A stretch of 61,379 bases of DNA from Micrococcales bacterium 31B (GCA_022803075.1 JAFFTF010000005.1:228898-290276), one strand, 5' to 3'; positions 9,241-18,084 are shown, counted from the stretch's first letter. Numbers and translations: made by a program. Notes: a model not told the origin generated them from the letters alone.

Positions 9241-9295
9241 GGTGTGGGGTTGAGGGTGTGGGGTTGAGGTGTGGGGTTGAGGGTGTGAGGTTGAG
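9241..9295. repeat. 14-bp minisatellite between two sulfur genes
   Basis: Four head-to-tail copies of GGTGTGGGGTTGAG (units of 14, 13, 14 and 14 bp) plus a partial fifth fill the gap between the rhodanese start and the stop of the CstB-like gene. On the coding strand it is a C/A-rich run without secondary structure. It lies just upstream of the rhodanese SD sequence, so copy-number change would alter intercistronic spacing. Confidence 0.85.
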
Positions 9296-9313
9296 GGTGT
9301 GTAGTGTCGTGCG

Positions 9314-10717
9314 TTAGTGGGTGCTCGCGGCTACCGCGGCGAGAGACTGCCAGGCGGCGTAACTGCCGTCGACTTCGAGCACGGTGAAGCCCGCGCGGCG
9401 CAGGGCGGCACTTGCCACCGCGTTGCGGGCACCACCCTGGCAGTAGGTGTTGAGCGTGCCCTCGCGGGGCAGCGCGTCGAGTTGCCACACGATGCGGCTG
9501 GCGCTGACGTGGCGGGCTCCCGGTATGTGGCCGGCTCGGTATTCGGTCGCGTTGCGCACGTCGAGCAGCGCGGCTGCGTCGGTGCGGTCGACATCCGCGG
9601 GGTCGAGGTAGGCGACGGGCGCCGTCGGCTGGCTTTCGGCTTCGGTGCAGTAGCCGACCACGTTGTCGATGCCCACTCGCAACAGCGCGGCACGCATGGT
9701 GGCAGCCGTGGCTTCGCTGTCGGTGTGCAGCACGAGGGGCGTATCGTCGGCGTCGGGGTTGTAGGCCCACGCGCCGTGGGTCGCGGTCTTTCCGGTCGCG
9801 GGGATGTAGAGGGCGCGTTCGATCATGGAGTCGCGCAGCGTGGGCAGGGGCGCGGTTTCGACCAGGGCCAGGGTGCCTTCGGCGTGCGGACGCGCGAGGT
9901 CCGCGCTGGCATATTCGGTGAGGGCCGGCAGGGTGCCGAGCACGCGGGGGCCTTCGCGATTTTCGCGCTTCATGCGCGCGAAGTAGGCGTGCGCGTCGGG
10001 CTGGTCTGCGAGGAGGTGGGCGACGAAGCCTTCTTCGTCGCCGTTGCGCAGGTAGGGTGCCCACCAGGCGTTGAGCTTTTCGTAGCCGACCGTGGTGCTG
10101 GGCAGGGCGCCGAGGGCCTTGCCGCACGCGCTGCCCGAGCCGTGGCCGGGAAACACCCGCACGTGGTCGGGCAGCGCGAGAAAGACGTCTCGCAGGCTGG
10201 CGAAGAGGGCGCGGGCGCCCCCGAAGCGCGTGTCGACGCCCCCCGCGGCCTCGTCGAGCAGGTCGGGCCGACCGATGTCACCCGCGAAGACGAAGTCACC
10301 CGAGATCAGGTAGCCGGGAGTGTCGCTGAACGCTCCGTCGGTCACCAAAAACGCGAGGTGTTCGGGAGTGTGGCCGGGGGTGTGCCGCGCGGTGAGCGTG
10401 AGGTTTCCCAGGTGCACGGCGTCGCCGTCGCGCAGCAGACTGCCGTCGAATGCGTACTGCCAGTCGGGCCCGCCCTCGCCCGAGACGTATAGGGTCGCGC
10501 CGGTGGCTGCCGCGAGCTCGCGGCTGCCCGAGAGGTAATCGGCGTGACTGTGGGTCTCGGTGACGGCGACGATGCGAATGCCGTGTTGGGCCGCGAGGTC
10601 GAGGTAGGCCTGGATGTCGCGGCGGGCGTCAATCACGATGGCCTCGCCGCGGGCTTGGCAGCCGATGAAGTAGCTGGCTTGCGCGAGGTCGGTGTCGTAG
10701 AGGCATTCGAGCAGCAT
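9314..10717 (-). CDS. CstB-like persulfide dioxygenase-rhodanese fusion
   Basis: 467 residues. The N-terminal metallo-beta-lactamase fold is of the ETHE1 persulfide dioxygenase type: THSHADYLSG (His56, His58, Asp60), HTPGHTPEH (His112), DFVFAGDIGR and VRVFPGHGSGSACGK (Cys198, matching the extra cysteine of CstB proteins). A degenerate rhodanese-like segment follows, then a C-terminal rhodanese with TYCQGGARN (Cys426, CxxGxR). Family role: oxidises glutathione/CoA/protein persulfides to sulfite and thiosulfate. Start ATG 10717 is preceded by GGAGA at proper spacing; the longer open frame upstream crosses the operator and is rejected. First gene of the operon behind the 10765-10780 palindrome. 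Confidence 0.92.
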   Translation of the reverse strand: MLLECLYDTDLAQASYFIGCQARGEAIVIDARRDIQAYLDLAAQHGIRIVAVTETHSHADYLSGSRELAAATGATLYVSGEGGPDWQYAFDGSLLRDGDAVHLGNLTLTARHTPGHTPEHLAFLVTDGAFSDTPGYLISGDFVFAGDIGRPDLLDEAAGGVDTRFGGARALFASLRDVFLALPDHVRVFPGHGSGSACGKALGALPSTTVGYEKLNAWWAPYLRNGDEEGFVAHLLADQPDAHAYFARMKRENREGPRVLGTLPALTEYASADLARPHAEGTLALVETAPLPTLRDSMIERALYIPATGKTATHGAWAYNPDADDTPLVLHTDSEATAATMRAALLRVGIDNVVGYCTEAESQPTAPVAYLDPADVDRTDAAALLDVRNATEYRAGHIPGARHVSASRIVWQLDALPREGTLNTYCQGGARNAVASAALRRAGFTVLEVDGSYAAWQSLAAVAASTH

Positions 10718-10764
10718 GGGTATCTCCGAATGAGTGGGTGACGATGTCTGCCCCCACTCTAAAT

Positions 10765-10780
10765 ATACCCCCGGGGGTAT
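10765..10780. promoter_or_regulatory. CsoR/CstR-type operator, perfect 16-bp palindrome
   Basis: ATACCCCCGGGGGTAT is perfectly palindromic and matches the known CsoR/CstR operator style (short A/T flanks around a C-run/G-run centre). It sits 48 bp before the CstB-like start codon. On the minus strand it is directly followed by TATATT, a good -10 hexamer, so a bound repressor would cover the promoter. The CstR-like protein at 7706-7996 is the obvious ligand (inference). Confidence 0.85.
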
Positions 10781-10788
10781 TAAAGCGC

Positions 10789-11979
10789 CTAGTGACCCCA
10801 GCCCCGCACGTGCGCAATAATCACCATCGTGGCAACGAAGCCGGACGCATAGTTCATGCCCATGAATCGCCGCCAGCCCCGGTTGGTCACCTCCGCCGTG
10901 TCGTCCGTGACGTTCCAAAAGCCGGCCGCGTTGATCACGTAGGGCACGCAGATGAGCGCCGCCCACCTCACGGGCCACGGCTGGCCCAGCATCGCGACCC
11001 CCGCGAGCACCCACAGCACCACCGCGAGCCGCACCGTGGCGCGCGCGCCGATCACCGTCGCGACCGAGCCGATGCCGGCCGCACGGTCTGGCCGCACGTC
11101 CTGCACCGCACCGAACGCATGCGCCGCCATGCCCCACGCGTAGAACGCCACCAGCACCGTCACGAGGTGCGCGTCGATCACGAGCGGTGCGCCCCGGTCG
11201 GCCGCGAGCGCGAGGCCCACGACCGCGGGTGACACGAAGTGGAACGACGAGGTCAGTGAGTCGATCACGGCGCGTTCCTTGAAACGCAGTCGCGGAGCAG
11301 AGTAGGCGACGACGGCGAACAGGCTGGCCGCCAGCCACAGCCACGTGGCCGGGCCGCCCGCCGCGACCAGGGCCACGACGAACGGCACACACGACCAGAC
11401 CGCGGACGCGAGGGTGGCCCGATGCAGCGTCGTATCCAGTAGCGCGCCCTCAATCCCACCCTTGCGTGGGTTGGCGAGGTCCGACGCGTAATCGAAAACG
11501 TCATTGATGCCGTACATGGCGAGGTTGTAGGGCACGAGAAAAAACAGGCAGCCGAGTAGCCATGCCCAGTCGAGGGACCCGCCCGCGAGCAGGTAGGCCG
11601 CGCCGAAGGGGTAAGCAGTGTTGATCCAGCTGACGGGCCGCGACGACCACAGGATGCGGCGAACCTCGCCCTCACGGCGGCTCAGTATCTGAAAGACCAG
11701 GGGCAAGATCAACAGCCCCGCGAGGGGATACGTGAAGTCCTCGATCGGGGCGAGCCCCACCGTCACGCCGAGGGTGGTACCCGGCCCGAACGAAAAGAAG
11801 CCAAGGTGAATGAGGAGCGTATCGAAGATGGCCGTGAGCACGAGCAGCACGGCGAAGCACGCTGCCACCGCGGCCCAGTGCAGCCGGGGAGGGACCGCGC
11901 GTCCGGAATATCGCCACAGGCCCGCGGCCGCCAGCGCGAGGGCGGCCAGCACGGCGCCCGCGAGGTAGGTGTAGGTCAC
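10789..11979 (-). CDS. Fused lycopene cyclase subunit (CrtYf) and lycopene elongase (CrtEb)
   Basis: One continuous 396-residue frame from GTG 11979. Residues 1 to about 107 are a heterodimeric-type lycopene cyclase subunit: three hydrophobic helices and the PxED motif in LAPIEDFTYPLAG. From about residue 115 (RRILWSSRPVSWINTAYPF) to the end it is a UbiA prenyltransferase of the lycopene elongase class, with the two Asp motifs NDVFDYASD and QDVRPDRAAG. These functions are separate genes (crtYf, crtEb) in Corynebacterium. No stop or restart signal is visible at the junction. Predicted to add two C5 units to lycopene and help cyclise the ends, giving a C50 carotenoid. Integral membrane protein. 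GTGA overlap with crtYe. Confidence 0.88.
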   Translation of the reverse strand: MTYTYLAGAVLAALALAAAGLWRYSGRAVPPRLHWAAVAACFAVLLVLTAIFDTLLIHLGFFSFGPGTTLGVTVGLAPIEDFTYPLAGLLILPLVFQILSRREGEVRRILWSSRPVSWINTAYPFGAAYLLAGGSLDWAWLLGCLFFLVPYNLAMYGINDVFDYASDLANPRKGGIEGALLDTTLHRATLASAVWSCVPFVVALVAAGGPATWLWLAASLFAVVAYSAPRLRFKERAVIDSLTSSFHFVSPAVVGLALAADRGAPLVIDAHLVTVLVAFYAWGMAAHAFGAVQDVRPDRAAGIGSVATVIGARATVRLAVVLWVLAGVAMLGQPWPVRWAALICVPYVINAAGFWNVTDDTAEVTNRGWRRFMGMNYASGFVATMVIIAHVRGWGH

Positions 11980-12302
11980 CGACTCCCCCTGCGGGTTTCG
12001 AGCACACGCAGCGCGCCCGTGTACCCGACGAGGGTGCACAGGGTGAGGAAGATAAGGAAGAACAGCTCTTCGAGCGGCAGGTCGGGGGCGAGGGCGATGC
12101 CGGTCGCGTAGCGGCTCGTGCCCTCGACGAAGATGCCGAGGTGGATTCCCGCGAGGTCCCACGCGAGATACAGGGCAAGGCCGAGCAAGGTGGTCAGGGC
12201 GGCCGCGGCGGGGGCGCGCCAAAACAGCAGCCGGTAGCGCCAATCGAGCAGCAGCATGCAGGCGATGCCGCCGAGCAGACCCGCGAGGTAGAGAAAACTC
12301 AT
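11976..12302 (-). CDS. crtYe: Lycopene cyclase subunit CrtYe
   Basis: 108-residue membrane protein with three hydrophobic segments and the cyclase motif LPLEELFFLIF (PxEExxF). It is the partner of the CrtYf domain encoded next: the heterodimeric cyclases of actinobacteria need both halves. Start ATG 12302 overlaps the crtI stop (ATGA) and its stop overlaps the next start (GTGA), so translation is coupled. Whether the rings are beta, gamma or epsilon cannot be read from sequence by eye. Confidence 0.88.
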   Translation of the reverse strand: MSFLYLAGLLGGIACMLLLDWRYRLLFWRAPAAAALTTLLGLALYLAWDLAGIHLGIFVEGTSRYATGIALAPDLPLEELFFLIFLTLCTLVGYTGALRVLETRRGSR

Positions 12303-13990
12303 GCGGCGCCGCCGACGAACCGGTCGAGCGCGCGCTGCACGTATTGGGGGTAGAGCGGGCCGGGCGAGGAGTCGCGTTGCATGTGCTTGAGCACCAGTTC
12401 GGCCGAGATCAGGCACATGGGCACGCCCACGCCGGGGGCGACGCTGCTGCCCGCGTAGTACAGGCCCTGCACTCGTTGGGAGGCGTTGCCGGCGCGCAGG
12501 AACGCGCTCTGCCGCAGCGTATGCGACGGCCCCAACATGCCGCCCTGCCAGGAGTTGTACTGATCGGCGAAGTCGGCGGGGCCGATCGAGCGGCGCACGA
12601 CGATGCGCGAGGCGAGGTCTGGAATGCCCGACCAGTGCGCGATCTGCTGAATCACGGCGTCGCCGAGGGTTTCTAGCCGTGCGCTGGCGGGGGTGCCCGT
12701 GTAGGCGTCCCCGTGGCCCAGCTCGGTTTGGGCGGGCAGGGGAACGAGCACGAACAGGTTTTCGCAGCCGGGCGGGGCCACGTCGGCGTCGGTGGCGCTG
12801 GGCTTGCACACATAGATCGAGGGTGGCTCGGGCACGCGCCGCGGCGAGTCGAAGATGGCCGAGAAGTTGGCATCCCAATCGCGCGTGAAGAACAGCGAGT
12901 GGTGCGGCAGTTGCGGTAGCTCGCCCCGCACGCCGAGCAGTAGGAGCAGGGCGCCGGGGCCGCTTTGGCAGCGGTCCCACCAGCTCTCGGGGTACGTCTG
13001 CAAGTCGGGCGGTAGCAGCGCGGTCTCGGTGTGGTGCAGGTCGGCGGCCGAGACGATGGTGTCGGCGGGCAGGGTGCGCTCGGCGCCGGTCGCGTCGATG
13101 TAGTCGAGGTGCGTCACGGACGCGCGGTACCTCGAGGGCAGGCCCGGCAACGCTGGCCGGTTCCGCAGCCGGCGCAGCGGGTGCGAGCAGGGGCGCCCCT
13201 TGGCGGGCCACGCGCGGGTGCCGATGGCGCGCACGCGTGCGCCGGTCTCGATACGGGCGCCCGCTTCGAGGGCGAGGTCGTGCAGGTCGCTCACGATGGA
13301 GTAGAAACCGCCGCGCGGGTACCGCACGGGTTCGTCGAGGTCGAGCGCGCTCATGAGGTGATAGAGCGCGGGAGCCGCGGTGGGCCGGGTGCCGAGGAAC
13401 ACGGCGGGGTACCCGAGGATCTGCCGCAGGATCGGGTGCTTAAAGCGCGTCTCGACGTGGCGTGAGAGGGTGGTCGCGAGCTGCCCCGTGAGGGCGGGCA
13501 CGGCGCGCAGCAGGTCGCGCTTCGCGAGGTTGGTGGGGTGGGCGTACGTGTTGTAGAGAAAGTACTGTTCGGCCAGGTCGTGGGCGCGGCGGGCCGACTC
13601 TAGGTAGGTTTTGAGGGCCGCGCCCGCGCCGGGTTCGAGCGATTCGAAGAGTCGACGCACGGCGGGTTCGCCCGCGGGCACGTCCACGCGTTGGGCGGTT
13701 GTTTCAGCAGATAGGGGTTCGGAGAAGACGGCGTAACCGGGGTCGAGGTCGACGAGGTCGAGTCGGTTCTCGACCTCGTGCCCGAGCAGGCCGTAGAAGT
13801 TTTCGTAGGCGCGGGGCATGAGATACCACGACGGGCCCGTATCGAAACGGAACCCGCCCTCGGACGTGCTGCCGGCGCGTCCGCCAATGACGGTGCGCTG
13901 CTCGAGCACGGTGACGTCCTGGCCCTCGCGGGCCAGCAGGGCCGCGGTGGCGAGTCCGGCAATGCCGGCGCCGATTATGAGGGTGCGCAT
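12299..13990 (-). CDS. crtI: Phytoene desaturase (carotene isomerooxygenase type)
   Basis: 563-residue FAD-dependent desaturase that converts phytoene to lycopene. N-terminal dinucleotide fold LIIGAGIAGLATAALLAREG with VLEQRTVIGGRAGS; C-terminal CrtI signature VQGLYYAGSSVAPGVGVPMC. The stretch around residues 255-290 (TRAWPAKGRPCSHPLRRLRN) is richer in Arg/Pro than expected and may be a local insertion relative to relatives, where the NAD-fold strand normally sits. It overlaps crtB by 1 bp and crtYe by 4 bp. Confidence 0.92.
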   Translation of the reverse strand: MRTLIIGAGIAGLATAALLAREGQDVTVLEQRTVIGGRAGSTSEGGFRFDTGPSWYLMPRAYENFYGLLGHEVENRLDLVDLDPGYAVFSEPLSAETTAQRVDVPAGEPAVRRLFESLEPGAGAALKTYLESARRAHDLAEQYFLYNTYAHPTNLAKRDLLRAVPALTGQLATTLSRHVETRFKHPILRQILGYPAVFLGTRPTAAPALYHLMSALDLDEPVRYPRGGFYSIVSDLHDLALEAGARIETGARVRAIGTRAWPAKGRPCSHPLRRLRNRPALPGLPSRYRASVTHLDYIDATGAERTLPADTIVSAADLHHTETALLPPDLQTYPESWWDRCQSGPGALLLLLGVRGELPQLPHHSLFFTRDWDANFSAIFDSPRRVPEPPSIYVCKPSATDADVAPPGCENLFVLVPLPAQTELGHGDAYTGTPASARLETLGDAVIQQIAHWSGIPDLASRIVVRRSIGPADFADQYNSWQGGMLGPSHTLRQSAFLRAGNASQRVQGLYYAGSSVAPGVGVPMCLISAELVLKHMQRDSSPGPLYPQYVQRALDRFVGGAA

Positions 13991-14940
13991 CAGTTCTCCC
14001 GGTAGGTAGTGAGGTAGGCGCGCGCGGTGAGCCAGGCCTTGCGGTGGGCGGGTACGTGCAGGCGCCGCGTATAGATTTCGGTGAGGGGTACGGTGGCGAT
14101 TTGGTGGGTGAGGTCGGTGAAGAGCGCGAGGGCACTGCGCACGGCGGCGCGGGCGTCGTGCGGCAGCGCGGGGATCGCCCGTTCGGCGGCGGCGAGATCG
14201 TCACGGATGCTCTCGATCCACGCCAGCCGTTGCGCCTCGGTGAGTCGGACGCGCGGGCCACTCCTCCTCGCGTCGGCACCGGTTGTGTGGGTGGCTGGGG
14301 GCCGGTGGGTGGCACTGGGGGGTGCGGTGCCGGTGAGGTAGTCACGGCCGAGGCGGGTTGCGTCGTCGGCGATGTCACGCAAGAAGTTGATGTTTTGGAA
14401 CGCGGCGCCAAGGCGACGGGCTCCGGTTTCGAGTATGTCGCACGTTGCCGGGGTGGGGTGGCTGCCGCGCAGAAATACGCGCAGGCACATGAGGCCCACC
14501 ACCTCGGCGGAGCCGTAGACGTAGCGGGCGTGGTCGTCGGGAGTTTCGAGGCTGCTCGTGAGGTCGCTGCGCATGCTCTCGAAAAAGGGGCGCGTCAGGC
14601 TCTCCTTGATTCCAGCTTCACGAGCGGTGACGGCGAACGCATGAATGATCAGGTCGGTGCTGTACCCGCAACTGAGGGCGCGTTCGACTTCGGCTTCATA
14701 GGCGTTGAGGCGGTCGCGCAGGGCGTGGGGGGCGAGCCCGGCCTGGTGCCCGACGCCGTCAACGATCTCGTCAGCGACACGCACGAGGGCGTAGATGTTG
14801 CGCACGTGCTGGCGGTGACGGGCGCCGAGCAGGTGCACGGCGAGTCCGAATGACGTGGAGTACTGGGCGATCACGCGCGACGCGGCGATTTCGGCCGTGC
14901 GGGTGAACTGGCCCAGCGGGTCGGGACCGGTGCGGGTCAT
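13990..14940 (-). CDS. crtB: Phytoene synthase
   Basis: 316 residues from ATG 14940. Trans-isoprenyl diphosphate synthase, head-to-head type: condenses two GGPP to phytoene. The first Asp-rich motif is VRVADEIVDG and the second is INFLRDIADDATRLGRDYL. Between them is CDILETGARRLGAAFQNINF. The start is supported by the 4-bp overlap with the stop of crtE; the longer upstream frame runs inside crtE and is rejected. A Pro/Thr-rich segment (GTAPPSATHRPPATHTTG) sits just after the second motif. Confidence 0.92.
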   Translation of the reverse strand: MTRTGPDPLGQFTRTAEIAASRVIAQYSTSFGLAVHLLGARHRQHVRNIYALVRVADEIVDGVGHQAGLAPHALRDRLNAYEAEVERALSCGYSTDLIIHAFAVTAREAGIKESLTRPFFESMRSDLTSSLETPDDHARYVYGSAEVVGLMCLRVFLRGSHPTPATCDILETGARRLGAAFQNINFLRDIADDATRLGRDYLTGTAPPSATHRPPATHTTGADARRSGPRVRLTEAQRLAWIESIRDDLAAAERAIPALPHDARAAVRSALALFTDLTHQIATVPLTEIYTRRLHVPAHRKAWLTARAYLTTYREN

Positions 14941-16019
14941 ACGGCGCGGTCTTTCAGTCGGCCGACGAGGTCTTCGAGATGGCTCTCGAGGGCGGAGGGA
15001 ACGAGGTAGAGCAGGTTGGAGGCGGAGGCGAAGTGGTCGGTGATACGTCGGTCTACCTCGGTACGGGCGCCGCAGTCTTCGAGCAGATCGGCAAGGGCCC
15101 GTGCGGTCTCTGGTGTGAAGGGTTCGGAGTCCAGCAGGTCGCGGATTGCAGCCCACGCCGTCGTGTGGCGAGCGTGGCTGAGCAGCAGGGTGTGCTTGCC
15201 CTCACGGAGGTCGCTGAACGCGGGCTTGCCGTGGTGGGCACTGTCGCCAAACACGCTGAGGATGTCGTCTTGGAGTTGAAACCCGAGCCCGAGGTGCTGG
15301 CCGATTCGGCGCAGGGTGTCGTCGAGCTCGGCCCGCCCCGCAAGGCACGCGGCGGCGCGCAGGGGTAGTTCGAACGTGTAGGTGGCCGTTTTGAGGGCCG
15401 TCATGGATTCGACGCGTGCGCTCGTGGGTGCGATGACCCCGTCGGCGAGGCCGACGTCGAGCAATTCGCCCGCGACGGAGTCGGTCACGGCGAGGCGCCA
15501 GAGTCGCGCGAGGTGCGTTTGCGTGCTCGGTCTTAGGGCGTCGTGCGCGAGCGCAATATGATGCGCGAGCGAGAGCATATCGGTGCCCATGAGGATGGAG
15601 GCGGAGGCTGCCCAGTGGGCCGCGGGGGCGTCCGAACCCGCCTCGGCGAGCAGCTGGCCCGGTAAGTTTGGGGCGCCGCGACGGCTGTGGTCGCCGTCGA
15701 TCACGTCGTCGATGAGCAGGAACGCGTGGTGCAGCAATTCCACCGCCGCCGCGACGTCAAGGGCTGCGTCGCGAGGGGCGGGAGCGGGTTGGGGTTCGCC
15801 GCGGGTGAGGGCGTCGTAGGCGCCGAGCAGGAGGTGGGCGCGCACGAGCTTGCCGCCCCGACTGGTGGCTGTGGTGTGGCCCCACAAGCGCGCATAGGTC
15901 TCGCCGAGGCGCGGTTGCTGCGGCGCGTGACTGGCCATGATCTCGTCAATTCGCGCCCTGACCTCGAGCGCGAGGGGTGACGCGCTGAGCGTGGGAGCGG
16001 GAAGATCGGGGCCAGACAT
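14937..16019 (-). CDS. crtE: Geranylgeranyl diphosphate synthase (polyprenyl synthetase)
   Basis: 360-residue all-trans prenyl diphosphate synthase. First Asp-rich motif LLIDDVIDGD, second LGFQLQDDILSVFGD. Supplies GGPP to crtB, with which it overlaps. First gene of the carotenoid operon; no idi gene is next to it. The region before ATG 16019 contains the likely operon promoter. Confidence 0.92.
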   Translation of the reverse strand: MSGPDLPAPTLSASPLALEVRARIDEIMASHAPQQPRLGETYARLWGHTTATSRGGKLVRAHLLLGAYDALTRGEPQPAPAPRDAALDVAAAVELLHHAFLLIDDVIDGDHSRRGAPNLPGQLLAEAGSDAPAAHWAASASILMGTDMLSLAHHIALAHDALRPSTQTHLARLWRLAVTDSVAGELLDVGLADGVIAPTSARVESMTALKTATYTFELPLRAAACLAGRAELDDTLRRIGQHLGLGFQLQDDILSVFGDSAHHGKPAFSDLREGKHTLLLSHARHTTAWAAIRDLLDSEPFTPETARALADLLEDCGARTEVDRRITDHFASASNLLYLVPSALESHLEDLVGRLKDRAV

Positions 16020-16039
16020 CTACATGAACCTCGCGTCAT

Positions 16040-16064
16040 CGAATAATTCGGTGATCGAAGTATA
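16040..16064 (-). promoter_or_regulatory. Probable crt operon promoter/operator region
   Basis: Minus-strand TATACT (16059-16064) is a reasonable -10 about 40 bp before crtE. Just downstream lies CGAATAATTCG (16040-16050), an 11-bp palindrome with a central A, in a stretch that is AT-rich for this genome. In other actinobacteria a MarR-type protein controls crtE; no such regulator is visible nearby, so the assignment is tentative. Confidence 0.4.
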
Positions 16065-16118
16065 TGCAGGATTCGCTCGAAAACCCAAGCGCCCGACGCC
16101 GCGGCACCCGCCCGGCGG

Positions 16119-17117
16119 TTACTCCCGCGCCCCCGCACCCCGCAGCGCCGGCGCGGCAGGCACCTCGAGGCGCCCCCGCTCCCACAACCAGGTCAAGGCC
16201 TCAAACACAGCCGCGTCGCTCTCGTATCGGGGAGCGTAGCCGAGCCGCTGCCGGGCCTTGTCGATCGAGAAGCTGTGATTGCGCTCGAGGTGACCCCGAC
16301 TCGCCACGACGTTCTCTGCCGAGGTCGCAGCCGAGAATACCTCCCAGCCCACCGACCGGAGATTCGCCTCGCGACCAAACCACCCCGCAGCGATCTCGGC
16401 AAACCCCCGCACCGTGAGGGCAGCGGGCGACACGATGTTGAAATCCTCCCCCGCCGCGGCCTCTCGCCGCGACACTGCCAACTCGAAGGCCTGCGCCACA
16501 TCATCCGCATGCACGTGATGCATCGCCTCCGCGCCACTCCCGGGAATCTGCAAGACGTCGCCGCGCGCGAGCTGCTCCCATACCGTCGGGTCGAGGTTGC
16601 CGAGCGGGCCGATCGGCTCCCAGCCCGGACCCACAATGTGCCCCGGATGCAGCGACGTCGTCGTCAGCCCGCCGCTCCTCGACTCGCGTTGCAGCAACTC
16701 AGCAATGTCACGCTTCGCGCGACCGTACTCATCGAGCGGGGCGGCCGCGCACGCTTGCGACTCCGTAATAGGCACCTTGTGACTGACTCCGTAACGCCAG
16801 ATAGAGCCGCAGTGGACCAGATGCCCCGCATGCCCGCGCAGGTGATCGACCGTATGCTGCGCCGAGTCCGGAGTGAAACAGATCAGGTCGATCACGGCGT
16901 CTGCCGCGAACGCCGCGACGCGCGGACCCCACGTTCCCGCGGCATCCTCCGCCGCACGATCGGCGCGCACCTGAGTCACCGCGTTCCACTCCGGCGCATC
17001 GAGATAGGCATTGGCCATCCCACGGCTCACGGCCACCACCTCATGACCCACGCGAACGAGGCGCGGCACCAGGTACGTGCCGATGTGTCCGCTGGCTCCG
17101 ATCACCACAATTTTCAT
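16119..17117 (-). CDS. NAD-dependent epimerase/dehydratase family protein
   Basis: 332 residues, extended SDR. Rossmann motif VVIGASGHIGTYLVPRL at the N-terminus; the YxxxK pair is in DEYGRAKRDIAELL, and MHHVHADDVAQAFELA is the usual C-terminal contact strand. Start ATG 17117 is preceded by AAAGGAA. It is divergent from the SDR at 17259 and faces the crt operon end-on. Substrate unknown; sugar-nucleotide or isomer reductase functions are typical of the family. Confidence 0.82.
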   Translation of the reverse strand: MKIVVIGASGHIGTYLVPRLVRVGHEVVAVSRGMANAYLDAPEWNAVTQVRADRAAEDAAGTWGPRVAAFAADAVIDLICFTPDSAQHTVDHLRGHAGHLVHCGSIWRYGVSHKVPITESQACAAAPLDEYGRAKRDIAELLQRESRSGGLTTTSLHPGHIVGPGWEPIGPLGNLDPTVWEQLARGDVLQIPGSGAEAMHHVHADDVAQAFELAVSRREAAAGEDFNIVSPAALTVRGFAEIAAGWFGREANLRSVGWEVFSAATSAENVVASRGHLERNHSFSIDKARQRLGYAPRYESDAAVFEALTWLWERGRLEVPAAPALRGAGARE

Positions 17118-17258
17118 TCTTGTTCCTTTCGAGAGGACGCCCCGGTGGCCCGACCCGCGATTCATGCCGCGAGCGCCCGACTCCGCAAACCCTACCGAAA
17201 CGGCCGTGGCACAAGCAGTGTATGGAAGGATGAAGGTCTCCGCAGCGAAGGGAGCAGC

Positions 17259-18035
17259 ATGCCCATCACCGGACATCTTGAGGGCCGCAGCGTCGTCGTC
17301 ACGGGCGGCAATAGCGGCATCGGCGAGGCCATCGCGCGCAGGGCCGTTGCCGAGGGCGCGCGCGTCGTCATTGATTACGTCGAACGTCGCGAGGCCGCCG
17401 AGGCCCTCGCCGACGAGCTGGGTGGCCCCACCGCGGCCATCGCCTGCGAGGCCGACGTCACCGACCTCGCCGCCCTCGACCGGCTCGCCGACTGCGCCGT
17501 CCAGCATTTTGGACGCCTCGATGCCTGGGTTAATTGCGCCGGCATCGGTGGCGGGTCCGGCCTGCTCGACACCACCCCCGAACAGTTGGACCGCGTGTGG
17601 GCGGTCAATGCGCGAGCCCCGTTCTTTGGCACGCAGGTGGCCGCGCGGCGCTTCATCACCCAGGGAGGCGGCGGGGTGGTGTTGAACATTTCTTCGACCC
17701 ACGAGGAGTGGCCGATGCCCGGCAACATCGCGTACTGCGTGGCCAAGGGCGGGCTGCGCATGCTGACCCGAACGGCGGGAGTCGAGCTCGGTCCGTGGGG
17801 AATCCGCGTGGTCAATCTCGCGCCCGGAGCGATCCTCACCCCCCTCAACGCGGCCGCCCTGTCGGACCCAACCCACCGCGCGGCCCTCGAGGCCACGATT
17901 CCCGTGGGGTACGCTGCCCCGCCAGCCGAGGTGGCGTCCGTGGCCGTTCACCTGCTGAGCGACGAGGCCCGCTATGTCACCGCCACGACCGTGGTGGTGG
18001 ACGGTGGTCTCATGCAAAACGCACCCGGACTATAG
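17259..18035 (+). CDS. SDR family oxidoreductase
   Basis: 258-residue classical short-chain dehydrogenase: VVVTGGNSGIGEAIARRA cofactor motif, NCAGIGG, catalytic Ser in LNISSTHEEWPMPG, YCVAKGG for the Tyr/Lys pair, and C-terminal VVVDGGLMQN. The overall pattern resembles glucose-dehydrogenase-like members, but the substrate is not identifiable. GGAG SD before ATG 17259. Its upstream neighbour is divergent, its downstream neighbour has its own SD and possible promoter. Confidence 0.88.
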   Translation: MPITGHLEGRSVVVTGGNSGIGEAIARRAVAEGARVVIDYVERREAAEALADELGGPTAAIACEADVTDLAALDRLADCAVQHFGRLDAWVNCAGIGGGSGLLDTTPEQLDRVWAVNARAPFFGTQVAARRFITQGGGGVVLNISSTHEEWPMPGNIAYCVAKGGLRMLTRTAGVELGPWGIRVVNLAPGAILTPLNAAALSDPTHRAALEATIPVGYAAPPAEVASVAVHLLSDEARYVTATTVVVDGGLMQNAPGL

Positions 18036-18084
18036 GCATGGCAATCTGGCGTGGCACGAACTCGCCCTGAGCGGCGCAGCGACT

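Noticed and set aside
10629-11392. Upstream extension of the CstB-like frame beyond ATG 10717
   Set aside because: The extension crosses the palindromic operator and the neighbouring carotenoid gene; a good SD is present only before ATG 10717.
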